Shown here in pieces: positions 13,180 through 25,902 of a stretch of DNA of 64,000 nt. Below the pieces are notes generated by a model. It did no database searches. It was not told the origin of the DNA and saw only the letters and a list, made by a program, of their open reading frames with translations. The translations under genes were made by a program, and so were the position numbers. Within the stretch, counting starts at the first letter, position 1. The number at the start of each line of letters is the position of its first letter. The stretch is from Typha latifolia (lineage: Eukaryota; Streptophyta; Magnoliopsida; Poales; Typhaceae): the NCBI GenBank assembly GCA_019914945.1, contig CM034107.1, positions 1,922,001-1,986,000 on the forward strand, in the 5' to 3' direction.

Positions 13180-13760
13180 TTGTGTTCGGACAAGTGAATT
13201 ATAAGTTTAGGTGGTATCTACGACTTCCATATCGGCTCCACTCACAATATTGGGTTTATTGGGATGAGCCTATTTATATAGTTAATTTTTGTTTGAAAAA
13301 ATAAAAGAATGTTTGTCAGGTCCGTTCGAAATCTTTGCATTCTAACGAGCCAACACAAGTTCAAAAAAAAATAGAAAACGCAATTTATACATTCGAACAG
13401 ATTCGGACCGTTCGAACGCTATCCTTCAAACGCTTGCGCACGTTTGCAATAACTGAGAACTGTAATTCCGCGTTTGAACGCATCGTGATGAAAATTGTTT
13501 GTTTGTTATAGTTTTTTTAACTTAGTTGATAAGTCCCTAAAGTGAACATCTATAAATATACCAAGAAAATTATAATTAGAATAAATCTGATAATTAAAAA
13601 TAGCATTGTCCTTTTGTCTCCTCTTGCTTGTTGCTATGCAAATCTAGAGAGCAACGGGTAATTTGTTTTCTTCTTTGCGATTTGAGATCTATCTGACAAA
13701 TAAGACGACCAAGATAGTTATATATCCTCTGCAGCACGCTTTTCCCAGGCATTCTGGTAA
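13180..13760 (+). repeat. Possible solo-LTR-like relic
   Basis: The stretch starts near tgttcggacaagtg, then has a ccatatcggctccactcac block like those near the left end of many plant copia LTRs. Further on come repeated ttcgaac/cgtttgaacgc words, then a TATA-like ctataaatatacc at about 13550. I see no defined right end, no target duplication and no second copy, so this is a weak call. Confidence 0.25.
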
Positions 13761-14055
13761 CTGGGTTCCTTGGTTTTTTCTGATTGACCAAACTAGCCCT
13801 CTTCTACACTTTATTTACGGGGGAATAAACTACACCACGAAAAATGAGTATGTTTTTACTTTAGATGTCGGTACGTTTAGATGAGTACAACGTTTTATCT
13901 TCTAAGTAAAATTTATGTTAAAAAGAATTGCTAAATATTCAACGTTTTTACTAGAGAGTAAGGATTCTATCTTTTTCACATAAAATGCCAAGTATTTAAG
14001 CATCTTATTATAAAAAATATTAAATTGTTTAGTGTCGTAATAAGTAATTAAGCAT

Positions 14056-14057
<2 letters not shown>

Positions 14058-14087
<30 letters not shown>
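14058..14087. repeat. (AT)n microsatellite
   Basis: A perfect AT run of about 30 bases in intergenic DNA downstream of DDB1. Confidence 0.9.
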
Positions 14088-14092
<5 letters not shown>

Positions 14093-14891
14093 GTGGTTTT
14101 ACGTGGACAATTTTCATATTACTTTTTATCATCTGCAAGCTAAAGCATGGTAATTTAACAAACAAAAGGATGTAAATACCCCTCACTAGAAAGAATATAT
14201 ACAAATAGGAACAAAAAGTATTTGTCTTTTGTATGATTTAAGTTTACCAAAGTATCCATACGGAAGTGATTTGAGACATTAAAAAGGATAAACATGTAAA
14301 AAAAACACAAATACAAGTAAAAGAGCATCACCTAAACATCATAAATTTTCTGAGTATCAGAAAATAATATAAGCTCTGCCTCTTCTATTGTGACAAATTA
14401 GAAGCTCGCTTTAATCACAAAGAGATGGTAGAGATTTATTCTCAATAAAAGCCTCTGGCATAGATTAACAATGTAATATACAGAGAAACTTTTCAACTGA
14501 AAAATGAAAAACAGGAAGAGTAAACAGGTAAACAAAAAGATATTACCATAGTGGACTCCTACAGCGAGCGTACCACTCCGCAACACAAAGAGGTTGCAGA
14601 GTGGACTCCAGGTGAAAACTTGATGGAGAAAAAGGAAGATAAACCAACTAGCATGACCAAAATGTAGCTGTTTAATATTCTGACTATCTATCAATAGAAT
14701 TAAACAGCAATGTAGAAACCCTCAATAAAATGAAGAACAAATTATCTGACAGTGGTGCCACATGACCAGCTATCATCCCTGATATATTACAGCACATCAC
14801 AAAACAGTCTTAAAGGGGTACTCTTTGAGCCCATGCACTGGGATTTACAAGCATGGTATACATAGGGTGCAACCTTTCACTTCCTCATTTT

Positions 14892-17800
14892 TCAGTGCAA
14901 TCTTGTCAGCTCCTCAACCCTTTTGGACAACTCCTCTACCGAGACCCCCATCACATTTGAGATCTCCTCCATTCGGCTGCGGCTAAGATCAAGGAAAGAT
15001 TCAATTAGGTCACCATCCAAGAAGTTCCTCGCATCGACGGTCTTTTTCTCATTGTTGAATGACCGCCAGTGCTCATGGCTCAACCCACCCACGCCTTTTA
15101 TAACCTTTACCAGGTTGGCCTGGAGTTTCTCTAGAAATGAATATTGGTCATGAGGGAGGGATGCAACGACACCAATGACACCATTGACAGTGCCAAAGAT
15201 GACTGTAGGGATTTGACCTGCCTCTGAGTCAGGGAGGCGCATTACAAGAGAACCATGCCGGAATCTGTTGACAAACTCACCAAGATGGTACTCTCCAACT
15301 ACCTCAAGCCGGCCCCTCTCCTCATCAGTGGCTGCATCACTATTCTTGCGCACAGTGAATAAGTTAAAATTGTTCTCAGCACCCAGGTAGATATCATCAT
15401 CAAGGATCTCAACAGCAGTCATCCAATTTGCATTGTAGTCTCTTGCCAACTCCTCAATGGCGCCCTCCTCATGCTGACAATATAGAGTAGCACAGTATTA
15501 AAATCTAAGAAGGGCCAGCTGGCTAGTGCATGTCATAAGACACCAATAAAGATGAATAATATAGCAATGGAACAGAACGATATCAACCACGTGAATCCAA
15601 AACAAATACTTCATAAAAACTGAAAATCATATTATTCTATGAAACTACTAGATGATCGACTCCCATGATAGATGACGCTAAGTAAATCTATTCCAGATTG
15701 ATGCTAACCTTATACAGCAACAGGGATATAGACTTCATAAGATCACCAACAACAATGAAATCACCACGAGTTTGAACATACAGGGCCAGTATGTGGCCAT
15801 GATGCCCACATTCAGATTGCAACTCGCGTGGTCCATCTTCCCGAAGCATCCATTTATATAACTGAATCTTCTGATTGATTGCAGCCAGCAACTTCCCATT
15901 GAAGGAATTGAGTGAGTAAACAGCTCCCTTAGTTTCCTTCTCAGCAATTAATTGTAGCTTCCCATCTTCAACTACAAAAACCAAAATGCGGCCCTACGAC
16001 AAGTAAAAACATTATTTGCATGGAAACAACGAAATGTGAACGGTTATTAATATTTAATATGTATTACAAGTATTGTGTCAGCCATTAAACCAATACTTGC
16101 TAAATTAACAATAAAATAATAATAACAATCAACATTTAAGATAAACCGAGTGGTTTTCTTAGTTGTTAAATACTTAACAAGTTTATGTAAGTCAGAGTAG
16201 CAAGTAACAAGTATCAAGCAAAAAGAGAAAAATGAGCATATACAGCTTCAGCATAGCGAGTCGCAAGTTTACCTTGGTAGGTTCATTTTCTTCAGGTAAG
16301 ACATAAGCTGTTCCCACACAGTAATAAACATTGCTATCATCTGAAAACGAACAGCTGATAATGGAGCAGCCATATTCATAGGTATCAAGGGGGTAAGTTG
16401 ATATAAACTCAAAAGTCTGATCATCCAATAACCTAATAAAGTGTGTCTCAGTTTCCTCATTACTAGTCTGATTATTCTTGAGACTGCAGATAGCAAATGT
16501 CCGAGATTGTTCCTGATGGCAGATACGCCGAGCATGTTCGCCAAGAGGAATTGTGCGAATGTGAAGCTTCTGGATGTCATCAATGGTTCCTATTGAAAGC
16601 TCACCTTCTTTAGCAATTGCAAGGCTGTATTAATCAATAAGAACTCATTCAGCAAAAATTAAAAAAAAAACAATGAGTTTTCCAGAGATGAAACTAAGAG
16701 TATAAGCATGACAAGCAATTGAAAAGCTCCATAAATAGCTAACCTAGTCAGGTCAAAAAGGATCAAGATCCAATTCTAAGCAAGGCAGCAGACAAATTTA
16801 AACAAGAGCTTTATAACAGAAGTATTGTAAAACCACAATTTCAAATTTTACCAACAGAGACTCAATACCAAAGCACATAGATGGAACTTGAGAATAAGCA
16901 TACTATGAGAACAGAGAACAGTGTCAGCAAAGGGCAAAAAGATTATAACTGAACCTCTAAAGTTGCATAATTTACTGTTCAGAAATCATAAGCCAAGGAG
17001 TACTACTTTAGGAACAAATATTTGACAAATTAAATATACAAATAAATATAAGATCGACAAAATGTAACATATACCCTGAATTAGTCAGAGGGATACCTTG
17101 TTAAAAATGAAACTTATAAGATAATTTATGGTAAAGAATTCTTATTCACAACAATATGGCAAGACAGAAGCAGATGGCCAACAATGTCATATGATTGTCA
17201 GTACAGAGAGAGAGAGAGAGAGAGAGAACCTGTCTGGGAAAGCAGCTGAATTAAAGGGACACATATGGCTGACTTCTTTTAAATTGACATTACTATAAAG
17301 CAGCTTCTTATTGCTGCTGTAGATGACAGTTGGTCTATCTGATGCAGCAAATACATGGGTTGTATCTTTTGAAGAGAATGTACGTAGGCTTATAGGTTGT
17401 GTCCCAAGACAAACCTTCTTCCTATCGGATAATTCACCTGTGCTTATGTTCAATAGGAAATTAAACAGATGTCCATCTCCAAGGGCACAAAGCAAATATG
17501 ATACCTGAAAAAGCAATTAAGGTAAATAGACATGTCATAGCAGAGCTGTTAAAAGAAATATGTTCAAAAGCATACCCCTTCGAAAGTACATAAAAGAACA
17601 GAGCGAGGAATGATTTCTCCACCCAAGTTTTCCTTTGTCATTAGTTCAAGGTTTGGAAGTGAAAATATCCTGACACTTATATCTGTCCACATGCCAACTG
17701 CTGCTAGTGAACTATAATTAGAATTTTCACCAATCGGATTTATGTCAAGACAAGAAATTGCATATTCCAGCTGTATGTGTTTTACTTCAACCAACTTTGC

Positions 17801-20800
17801 CTTCTCAATTTCTAGGTAAACAAGATGCCCGCCCCCAGTGGCCAATAAAACCTGCAGTTGACAACAGCAACATAAAGCTTCAGGAGATTCAGTACTGCTC
17901 AGAGTGAGTCATAGTGTAGGGAAGGTGATTAATTGGCATTCACAAAGAGGCATTTATTTTATACTACCATTTGTCTGCATGAATTGCATACAGCCATGTG
18001 CACTAAGCATGTCTCAAAATATAAGCTAGAGTGTCTTTTAGTTTAACCACTCTGATCTGACAAAATAAAGTAAAACATAAGAAGCTAGAGTGTCATTTAA
18101 CTCCTAGTTCTCTCTTAACCAGTTTTCTATTTAATTCTTTTTTTAGTGAATCTATGTTACAAGTGTTGAAAAGAAAAAGGAAAAACAAGGAACATTAACT
18201 TCATGCACAACATGGAGAAAACTAGAAAAGCATATTTTATGCAAAATGAAGATAAAAGGCCTAGTACTCTTGAACACCTAAGACACTATACTCTCGTCAT
18301 GCATCCATCAATTTGTACTTTGTTAGTTTAAAGGCACGCCTTGTTGGAGCACGACGCACGTGACAAGACACTTGAAGAGAAAATTGAAACTACTTCAGTG
18401 TTTGAAGTTAGATAAAACTTCATTTATTCAAACTAACATATGTTACATAATTGATAAGATTAGACAGTCAGTAGTTTGGTAAAAAGAACTGACCTGAGTA
18501 GCATTAGCAGAAGCAACATTGATCGAGAACCCTGATGGTGCATTCCATTGATCTAGTAACTCTCGAGATGTGGAGCTTACTAATCGAACAGAATTAGCAG
18601 TAACCTGTTATGTAGAATGTATCAGCTAGGGAATTGTTATTTCAAACATACACCATTATATGTGTTTTTGCACGGAGATGGTTGATCTATTCTTCAGTTA
18701 AATATTATAATTTGGATGAAAACATATTCCCATTAAAAGAATTTGATACATTAGTACGATAATTCTCAAATAGATCACTATTTGAATTTGAGGGACACTA
18801 TATTACTAAGTTGTAGAACAGAACCTGCACAAGTTGATCATGCATGGCATTTTGGCAAAATAAGGTCTGTGTTTGCGCATCAAATCCTTCTATCTCGGTT
18901 TCTTCCAATTCATCCTCTATATTCATTGCTAAAATACGTGTCTCACTGATGAAGCTCACAACCAAGAAGGTATCATATGGATCGCTAGTAGAAGAGCGCA
19001 GGGACCACAGTCCTTTGATGCCCTGAAGTTCTACAGAAGCCTATTTCACATAAAGACAAATCCATTATTGAAAATCCCTAGAGAACTTTTAATGTCAATG
19101 AGAACATGTGAAAGACAAAAAAAAAACTAGCCTGCTCATTAATCCCAACACCATTTCGAACAACACGAAGGGAGCCATCTTTATAAGCTCCTGAGCAAGT
19201 AACAACCTGACCCTGCCCTTGCCTCTCAAGATCAACAACACAGAAGTCTACAATAGGCCCAAGATTGACATATTTTTCAAGTACTTCAACATATGAACCT
19301 TTTGTATCAGGTTGCAGATTCAGTTTAATTAGCTGCAGGAAGAAAAATCAACTCAAGGTATTAAAGATTCCAGCATGCAGCATTTACATGACATGAAGAA
19401 CTAGTTTTGCAAACTTGATAGAAATATCCAAAATCTAACACAAAGTAATAGTAGGAAATAATTTAACAGACATTCAGAAAAACTTCTTGATGTCTCTCAG
19501 ATACCCAACCTGAAGATCTACAGTGCCAGATATGAACAAAAGGAAAGAAGAAAATTGTGGATCCTGTTTATAGTATACCTGTGAATCACCATAGCTTGAA
19601 CCTACATAAACTACTGCATTGTCAAGGTAAGATATTGTTGACGCAACAGAGGTTTCACCTAAGTGCTCGATTTTAAGACCAGTTACCCTGCAACATACCC
19701 AAAAGAAAAGGGAAAAAAATCAAATGAGTAAAACACCTACTGTAACAATACTCAAGTTAAATATACACAAGCTAAATATGTATCATTGCATTAAAACATG
19801 TACCTTTCTCTCTCATGGGTGATGACAAGTAAATGTAGAAGACCTGCATTATCACTAAGCAAATACCGAGAACCATCTGCATCAACCCTCCCATATGCTC
19901 TTGTAATTGACTAAGATGGAACAGAAGGAAAAAGTAATGATGGCTAGTGATAAGAGGAACAAGCACATTTACATATTAAACTAAAGTAGCAGAACTGAAG
20001 GTGGAGGAAGGGACTGGGAAGGACACTTACTGGTCTAATTGGAATGGCTTTAAATGCAGTAGCACTACAATACACTATTGTCTCCTCCCCAATAATTATA
20101 ACACCACCAAGAGGCATGGGAACAGGGATTAGAAGACCAGCCCCATTATCAAGATTATTCTGTGACCATGGACCCTCAACAAAGTCTTTATCCTTGAGAG
20201 CTACTTCATATGTCTTAACATGCCGTGCATCTTTGTTATCCTGTAAATTAGATGGCCAAACCATGATAATCTTTTAGTATAGAAGAAGACTATCTTTCTA
20301 AGACAATGCATAGGGGAATATGTGTGTCAGTAAGCCAGGAACAAACATCACACACAGGCCAAGACTTAACGAATTAAACTATCTCATATTTTCAATGTGT
20401 ACCTAGTGTACACATGCCTATTAAGGGACATTCTAAAATATGAGCAAACCTGGTAGAGGACGACAATTGTGGGTTTTGAGCAGCCATATAGAAACTTGAT
20501 ATCCAAAACTTGAAGCTCTTCAAGCCTGTGAATGGAGTAAAGGAATAAAAAAAAAGTTTCCACAGTAATAAATGAATTATTAATGAGCAGCCATCATATC
20601 ATCCATGAGACATCAATAATGAATGAGGGACCACGTATCACACCGCATACAAATAATTATATAAAGAACAAGTGTCCAGATTATTAACAAAGAAATATGT
20701 TACCTGATATTAAATGCTTCTTTTAGTTGTCCCTTATTGTCAAAAGGTATAACCTAATGGAACAAGAGAACAATTAACCAAGGATAGATCATTATGCCTA

Positions 20801-23142
20801 TATTGGATGCAACAAACTAAACAGCTAAATTACACTTACCTTGAATAAGCCATCATATAGGTGGAGACCAATTAATCTACAATCAGGATCAATAATTCCG
20901 ATCTATGAGAACAAATAATAAGAGATCAGGAAATAGTGCTCACACATATCACATGACAATAAACAAAGGAGCCAGAAAATCAGATATCACCAGAGATGCA
21001 GAGCGAGAAACTCCTATATGATAGTGCTTTGGAAAAATCTATTATATCTAAGAGCAGGTTATGCATTCATTTAATGTTAAAGCGGGCTTATGCAATATAT
21101 ATTAAGCTCATGAGCCTAACTAACCTGAATGAAAGAAACATCATGGGCAAACAACTCATCTTTTATCTACTTCGGCAAATCCATGGAGAATCATGATATC
21201 ACTCGAACAATGAGAGAATGATGAGAACGAATGCTTTGTGCAAAAGTTTGGTGCAGCAGAAGTTAAAAATATTCTATCAGGAAAAAACAAAATCACAAAA
21301 CACCGCATTTAGAAACACTTACAGAGAAAATTAATAGTCTTCTAGCTCAATTGATAAAAGAACTTTTATGGCAAAAATTCAAACTCCCCCTAAAACTATA
21401 TATGGCTTAATCTCATAGTTGCATCTACAGTACTAAGAAACCACAAAAAAGTATTCATTGGACAAAAGTTGAAAGCCTATATTTATCTCTAAGTTGCAGG
21501 TCTAAAGTGGTAGCTGATGTTATAAGGGATATTCTGCCATGGTTACAATTTAGAGAGCAAGGACATATACAGATACAACTCAATCAGTGTGATGAATGCA
21601 GAAGTCTCCCTTTATCCCTATCTCTATAGATGAACAGCATTAATAAACAACAAACTAACAGCCCATAGCATCTCAGGCAACCTCTAGTGGTTGCTAGACT
21701 GACAAAATTATTAGCTAGCGATGAAAGGAAAAAACCAGGCACACCTGTCCATTATCTGTTGGGCGACCAATGCGGTCAGAAACATCTCCCATTGCTCTGC
21801 ACATAAGAAAAATTAATAGAATGATTACCCAATTAAAAAGTAAGTTACAGACTCACATTTTGGTCATCGAACACAAGATACATTGAAGTAAATTATTCAT
21901 TTGTCTTCATGGGAAGATATCATGGAGCAACAAGTTTACGTAACACAAATTGTTCATATATCGGTATATCCAAGATAAAACCAAAAATTGTAGGACCGGC
22001 ATCTCATCTCTGACCTCGTGATAAGCTCTGAGGACTCTCCATCCCACTGAAGAACGCAAAATTTGTATCTTTCCGTAGCAACAAAAAGGAAATCTTGAGC
22101 TTCACCCTGAAACACCACAAGATTACATAAGACTCTATAGAATACATAAGAAGGACAATGTTGAGATGAAAGATAGAAACCTACATGAGGTCGGAAGAGC
22201 TCAAGGGTTGCAATCCGTCCATATAATGGTACATCCAGCATAGGCTGCTACAACCGAAGACAGTTACTTCTGATGGAAACATATTTGAAAGCAAGTAACT
22301 CAAGGATGCATGCATCTTTTACTACTTTCTCCCACATTACTCTTGGGGGCATGCCAACCATCTCAATGAATTGCCACAAAATTTATCCTCTATAGATACT
22401 ACAACTAACTTGTGTCAGATTGTGCATTCATTTCTTATTCGGCCATTTCCAACAATCCCACCCAAACGTCTCACATCCTCATCACAGCTACATGCAACTT
22501 TCACTTGCTGATTCCTAGTTGTCCAAATTATGATCCATAAAGTATGGCTGGTCTTATAATTGTCCAAATTTGCTATCCCAATTGATAATTGAATAGGTTT
22601 TTCGGGCATACAATCTATAACTCATATCTACTAAAATCTCAACCAATATGAACCAAAACGATAAAAAAAAAATGCCAGAACAATTCAACGTAAAACACCA
22701 AAATCTGGATGAGCTGCTTACCTGAAGACCATGAGGAGTAAGCAAATGGATCTCTATACGAGTACATTTACTGAAAAAGCAAAATGGAAAAGCCTTTCTT
22801 ATTAACAATATTATCTTAATCAATAAATCGCAAAGCATCCATCAAATTTAACAAAGGCCCCAAAATAATAAGCAATGAATGACATGATCTTATATTTTCC
22901 GAGGCCCCGAACCCTAGAAGTTCAGACATTCCCGGTGGAAAAAAAGGAAGGGAAAGGGGTTATTAAGATCTGAAAGAGAAGCCCTAAAATGGAAATGGAG
23001 CCCTAGAGAAGAGAGAGGGAGAGAGAAGAGAGGATTACGCAATGATGAGATTGAGCTCCTGGGGACCGGTAAAGTTGCCGACGCAGGAATGGGTGACGTT
23101 GGTCGGCTTGTGCGCCGTCACCACATAGTTCCACACGCTCAT
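14892..23142 (-). CDS. DDB1: DNA damage-binding protein 1 (CUL4 ligase adaptor)
   Basis: DDB1 bridges CUL4-RBX1 to WD40 substrate receptors and acts in nucleotide-excision repair and light/hormone signalling in the nucleus. Exons, 5' to 3': 23039-23142, 22722-22770, 22185-22244, 22015-22106, 21745-21796, 20840-20902, 20704-20753, 20450-20525, 20031-20240, 19804-19910, 19579-19687, 19132-19332, 18825-19040, 18494-18604, 17576-17851, 17230-17504, 16273-16624, 15709-15993, 14892-15473. They join to 1,089 residues, the normal family length, without internal stops. The start reads [14 protein letters not shown]. Further landmarks are [68 protein letters not shown] and the C-terminal [12 protein letters not shown] ... 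ELTRLH. Three beta-propellers and the CPSF-A-like C-terminal domain are all covered. One intron is GC-AG. The gene appears intact. Confidence 0.97.
17205..17227. repeat. (GA)n microsatellite at a DDB1 donor
   Basis: A GA run that ends two bases before the end of exon 17230-17504. On the coding strand the donor reads ACAG|GTTCTC and runs straight into the CT repeat, so the intron start is itself repetitive. Confidence 0.85.
19041..19131 (-). other. GC-AG intron in DDB1
   Basis: The exon encoding RNGVGINEQ ends CAG and the intron begins GCTAGT. The next exon (ASVELQG) follows AAATAG. No GT donor keeps the conserved NEQ-ASVELQG junction in frame, so a GC donor is required. Confidence 0.85.
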
Positions 23143-23198
23143 ATCTGCCGCCGCTTCTACTCCTCCGCCGCCGCTTCTACTCCGCCGCTACTGTCGCC

Positions 23199-23235
23199 AG
23201 AGAGAGAGGAGAGAGAGAGAGGAGAGAGAGAGAGG
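23199..23235. repeat. GA-rich microsatellite in the DDB1 leader
   Basis: An interrupted GA/CT run about 60-95 bases upstream of the DDB1 start codon, preceded by CCG-rich triplets (23142-23195) typical of a plant 5'UTR. Transcription probably starts within or just beyond it. Confidence 0.8.
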
Positions 23236-23239
23236 GGTT

Positions 23240-25902
23240 TTAGAAGGTACTTCAAGGGAGAGCTATGCCCCTGTGGCCTATGCCCTTCTACTAGCGTAGC
23301 GCCAGTGCGCCACACACACAGCTGTGCGAGCGCTAACGGGCCGGATCCATTTAAGACCCGTTTTAGGACTTGTGTACACTGGTTAAAACGGGTCGGATGT
23401 TATCCAATCCGACCCGCCATCTGACCCGATTGAGTCGAGTTCAAAAATTGTTCAAAAATCCTATCCGACCGGATACAAATACAATTAGAATTTTCATACA
23501 ATATCTAGACAAAGACGGATACTATTTGGGTAAATTTCTTAAAAATTCAGATACGAATATCAAATATTCACTTACTCACAATTCACAGTGGGCCGTTTAA
23601 ATGTTATCCAATCTGACCCGCTATTTGACCTGATTAATTTGAGTTCAAAAATTATTCAAAAATCCTATCGAATCGAATACGAATATAGATAAAATTTTCA
23701 TAAATTATCTAGACAAATATACGGATACGAGTTAGGTAGATTTCTTAAGATTCAGATAGATACGAATATCAAATATCCGATTACAGAGATTTCGGTGATG
23801 TTAGACTACTTAAAATGAGCCTTTCTACAATGACATATGTACCATTATTTTTCTAAAATAAAGACTTGGTGTGGAAAAACAAATGGAACTCGGTAATCAT
23901 GATTGTTTCTTATGATCAATTAATTAATTAGTAAATATTAAAACTTAGTGGCATGGTCGAGTTAGTTGGACTTTGGGTATAATAATTAGCTATGTTAATC
24001 CGTGGAACTACTTTGAGCAATTAATATGTATATTAAAGCAAATAATGAGCAGTGTAACAGTGTTCATACTGGAAAAGAGAAAAATGAATTAGCATTAAAC
24101 ACGACCAGAACTGTCGTTTACTATTATACTTAAACTTAATTTTCTTTCTCTCTCTCTCTTACTACTTAGATGATGAGATCGATCTCATTACTCTGCATTT
24201 TGAAATAATTGTAGTAGATCGATGGATTGATTTTTCTTCGTTCATAAATCTTCATCAGCAAGTAGTCTCAAAAGATTTTTATGTGTAGATCCTATTAAGG
24301 ATTCTTTTTGTGTTTGTATTCAATTAAGATTTAATTCGTATATGGCTTATAGTTAAAATCTGATTCATATTGGATAAGTATTTCGTCTAATGTCCATTTA
24401 GTTAAGTTAGGTTGAGTACTATCTGATCTATTTTTCACCCTTGTCTGACAAAGTTGACTTGATTCGCCCACTTGCAGTGCTTATCGAGCTTTGGAATTTA
24501 TCCTGGCAGGAAATCAGGATAGTAGGATAAAGGGCAAATTCGCGTATAAGTGTGGTCTTTATCGGCCTTTTGACTCTTGGCTACGACATAAGGAATGCTA
24601 TTTTAAACTAACCAACTTATTTATTTTGAGAAGAATGGGTATCCCTGTTAAATTAAACAGAAAGTTTAAAGATTATATATAATTAAAGAGAACAAAACAA
24701 AAGGCACTATACAATTAGAAGGTTGATAAATCTCCCAGCTTGATGAGTTAATACTCACAAGTTTCTAAAATAGTCACCAGGTCAAACTGAAGAGTTTATC
24801 CCAACAAATTCGTATAAAATATAGCCAACAAATTTTTGTGATCTTTATTGGGCTTTTGACTCTTACCTCCTTTGATAGAGGCTGATCAAGATAAGTTTTA
24901 TTCAAAAATTTGATTCCAGAGTTGTGATGATTTTGTTCCCTATCTGCATCATTCACTGTTCAGCTGCCAGAGAAATCCTTTTAAGTTCATAAATTTGAAT
25001 ATAAACAATGAAGGTGGATCCAATCTGACAAAAAAGCAACAGACTAACATGTTCTCTTTCAACTTCTCTTTTCTTTGATTTGTCTGCAGTGCCATAATGG
25101 AGTTCAGAAGGAAGTGGATTGTTTGCTAGATTTGAAGTTGGAGAGGGAGGGAAATGAACAGATTTAAACTAGTTACTGCTATCACCCTTACAGATGTACA
25201 GGAAGACAAGTTTCAAGGACAAGATCTGATCATCTGAGTTCCTCAAGCCCAACAAAAGATTACCAAAGATACAGCGCAAATGTAACGCGAAAGAAGAAGA
25301 AAGATGCCATGGAGGAAGATGCTGAAATCTATGGGTGAGGAGTAAAAATGGTAGCCAAGTGGTCCCACTCTGGACTGCAAGGTTCCTATCAGATATATAT
25401 CACCAGGGTAAACCAAAAACACCCTACAGACACTGTGCACTGATATGAAATCAATGACATGGATGAACTGCCTTTTGGAAAAGACACAAATTGGCATCAG
25501 GATCTGAGAAATGGATGTGAGAAACATCGAACACCCTACAGGAGGAAACTTTTAGAGTATAGTCTAAAGATGTGGCAGAAGCTGACAACAATTATTAGTT
25601 GCCTATTGGATCTTGTTCAGAGGCCTAGAGGATAGAATATTTCAGGACAATAACCAACATAAATGGATACAAAGAACATAAGTACAAGCAACACATTATG
25701 TGAAATAATTAAACAGCCATGAGAATTAGTTTCAAGAAAATAAGTGTATAGTCATGTATACAGCCGAGGTTACGAGCTGATATCATATGATACAGATATT
25801 TAAACTTACATAGCTTATAGGCCAACCTGAGAGGCATCCAAAACTTGAACAGTACGGCAAAATACAAGAGGGAAACAATTATCAGGTCTATGAGCTCTCT
25901 TT
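23240..25902. other. Intergenic DNA between the DDB1 5' end and the ARF 3' end
   Basis: Contains the DDB1 promoter region, a 204-base-period direct repeat (23399-23779), AT-rich DNA, and a short diverged repeat pair built on ctttatcggccttttgactctt (24557 and 24841). The last few hundred bases before 25902 should hold the ARF 3'UTR. No gene recognised. Confidence 0.7.
23399..23779. repeat. Tandem direct repeat pair upstream of DDB1
   Basis: Copy 1 (23399-23569) and copy 2 (23603-23779) start gttatccaatcygacccgc and continue in step through ttgagttcaaaaattrttc, atccta..., aattttcata, atctagacaaa, cggatac, agatttcttaa and gatacgaatatcaaatatyc. The period is 204 bases with a 33-base spacer. The source element is not recognised. 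Confidence 0.85.

Larger units (their letters stand above)
12090..14891. other. Intergenic DNA between the ABCC 5' end and the DDB1 3' end
   Basis: No gene recognised. The part up to about 13,000 is AT-rich and looks like eroded repeat DNA. A possible LTR relic lies at 13180-13760 and an (AT)n run at 14058-14087. The last few hundred bases before 14891 should include the DDB1 3'UTR and poly(A) site, which I cannot place. Short open frames here have no recognisable homology. Confidence 0.7.
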
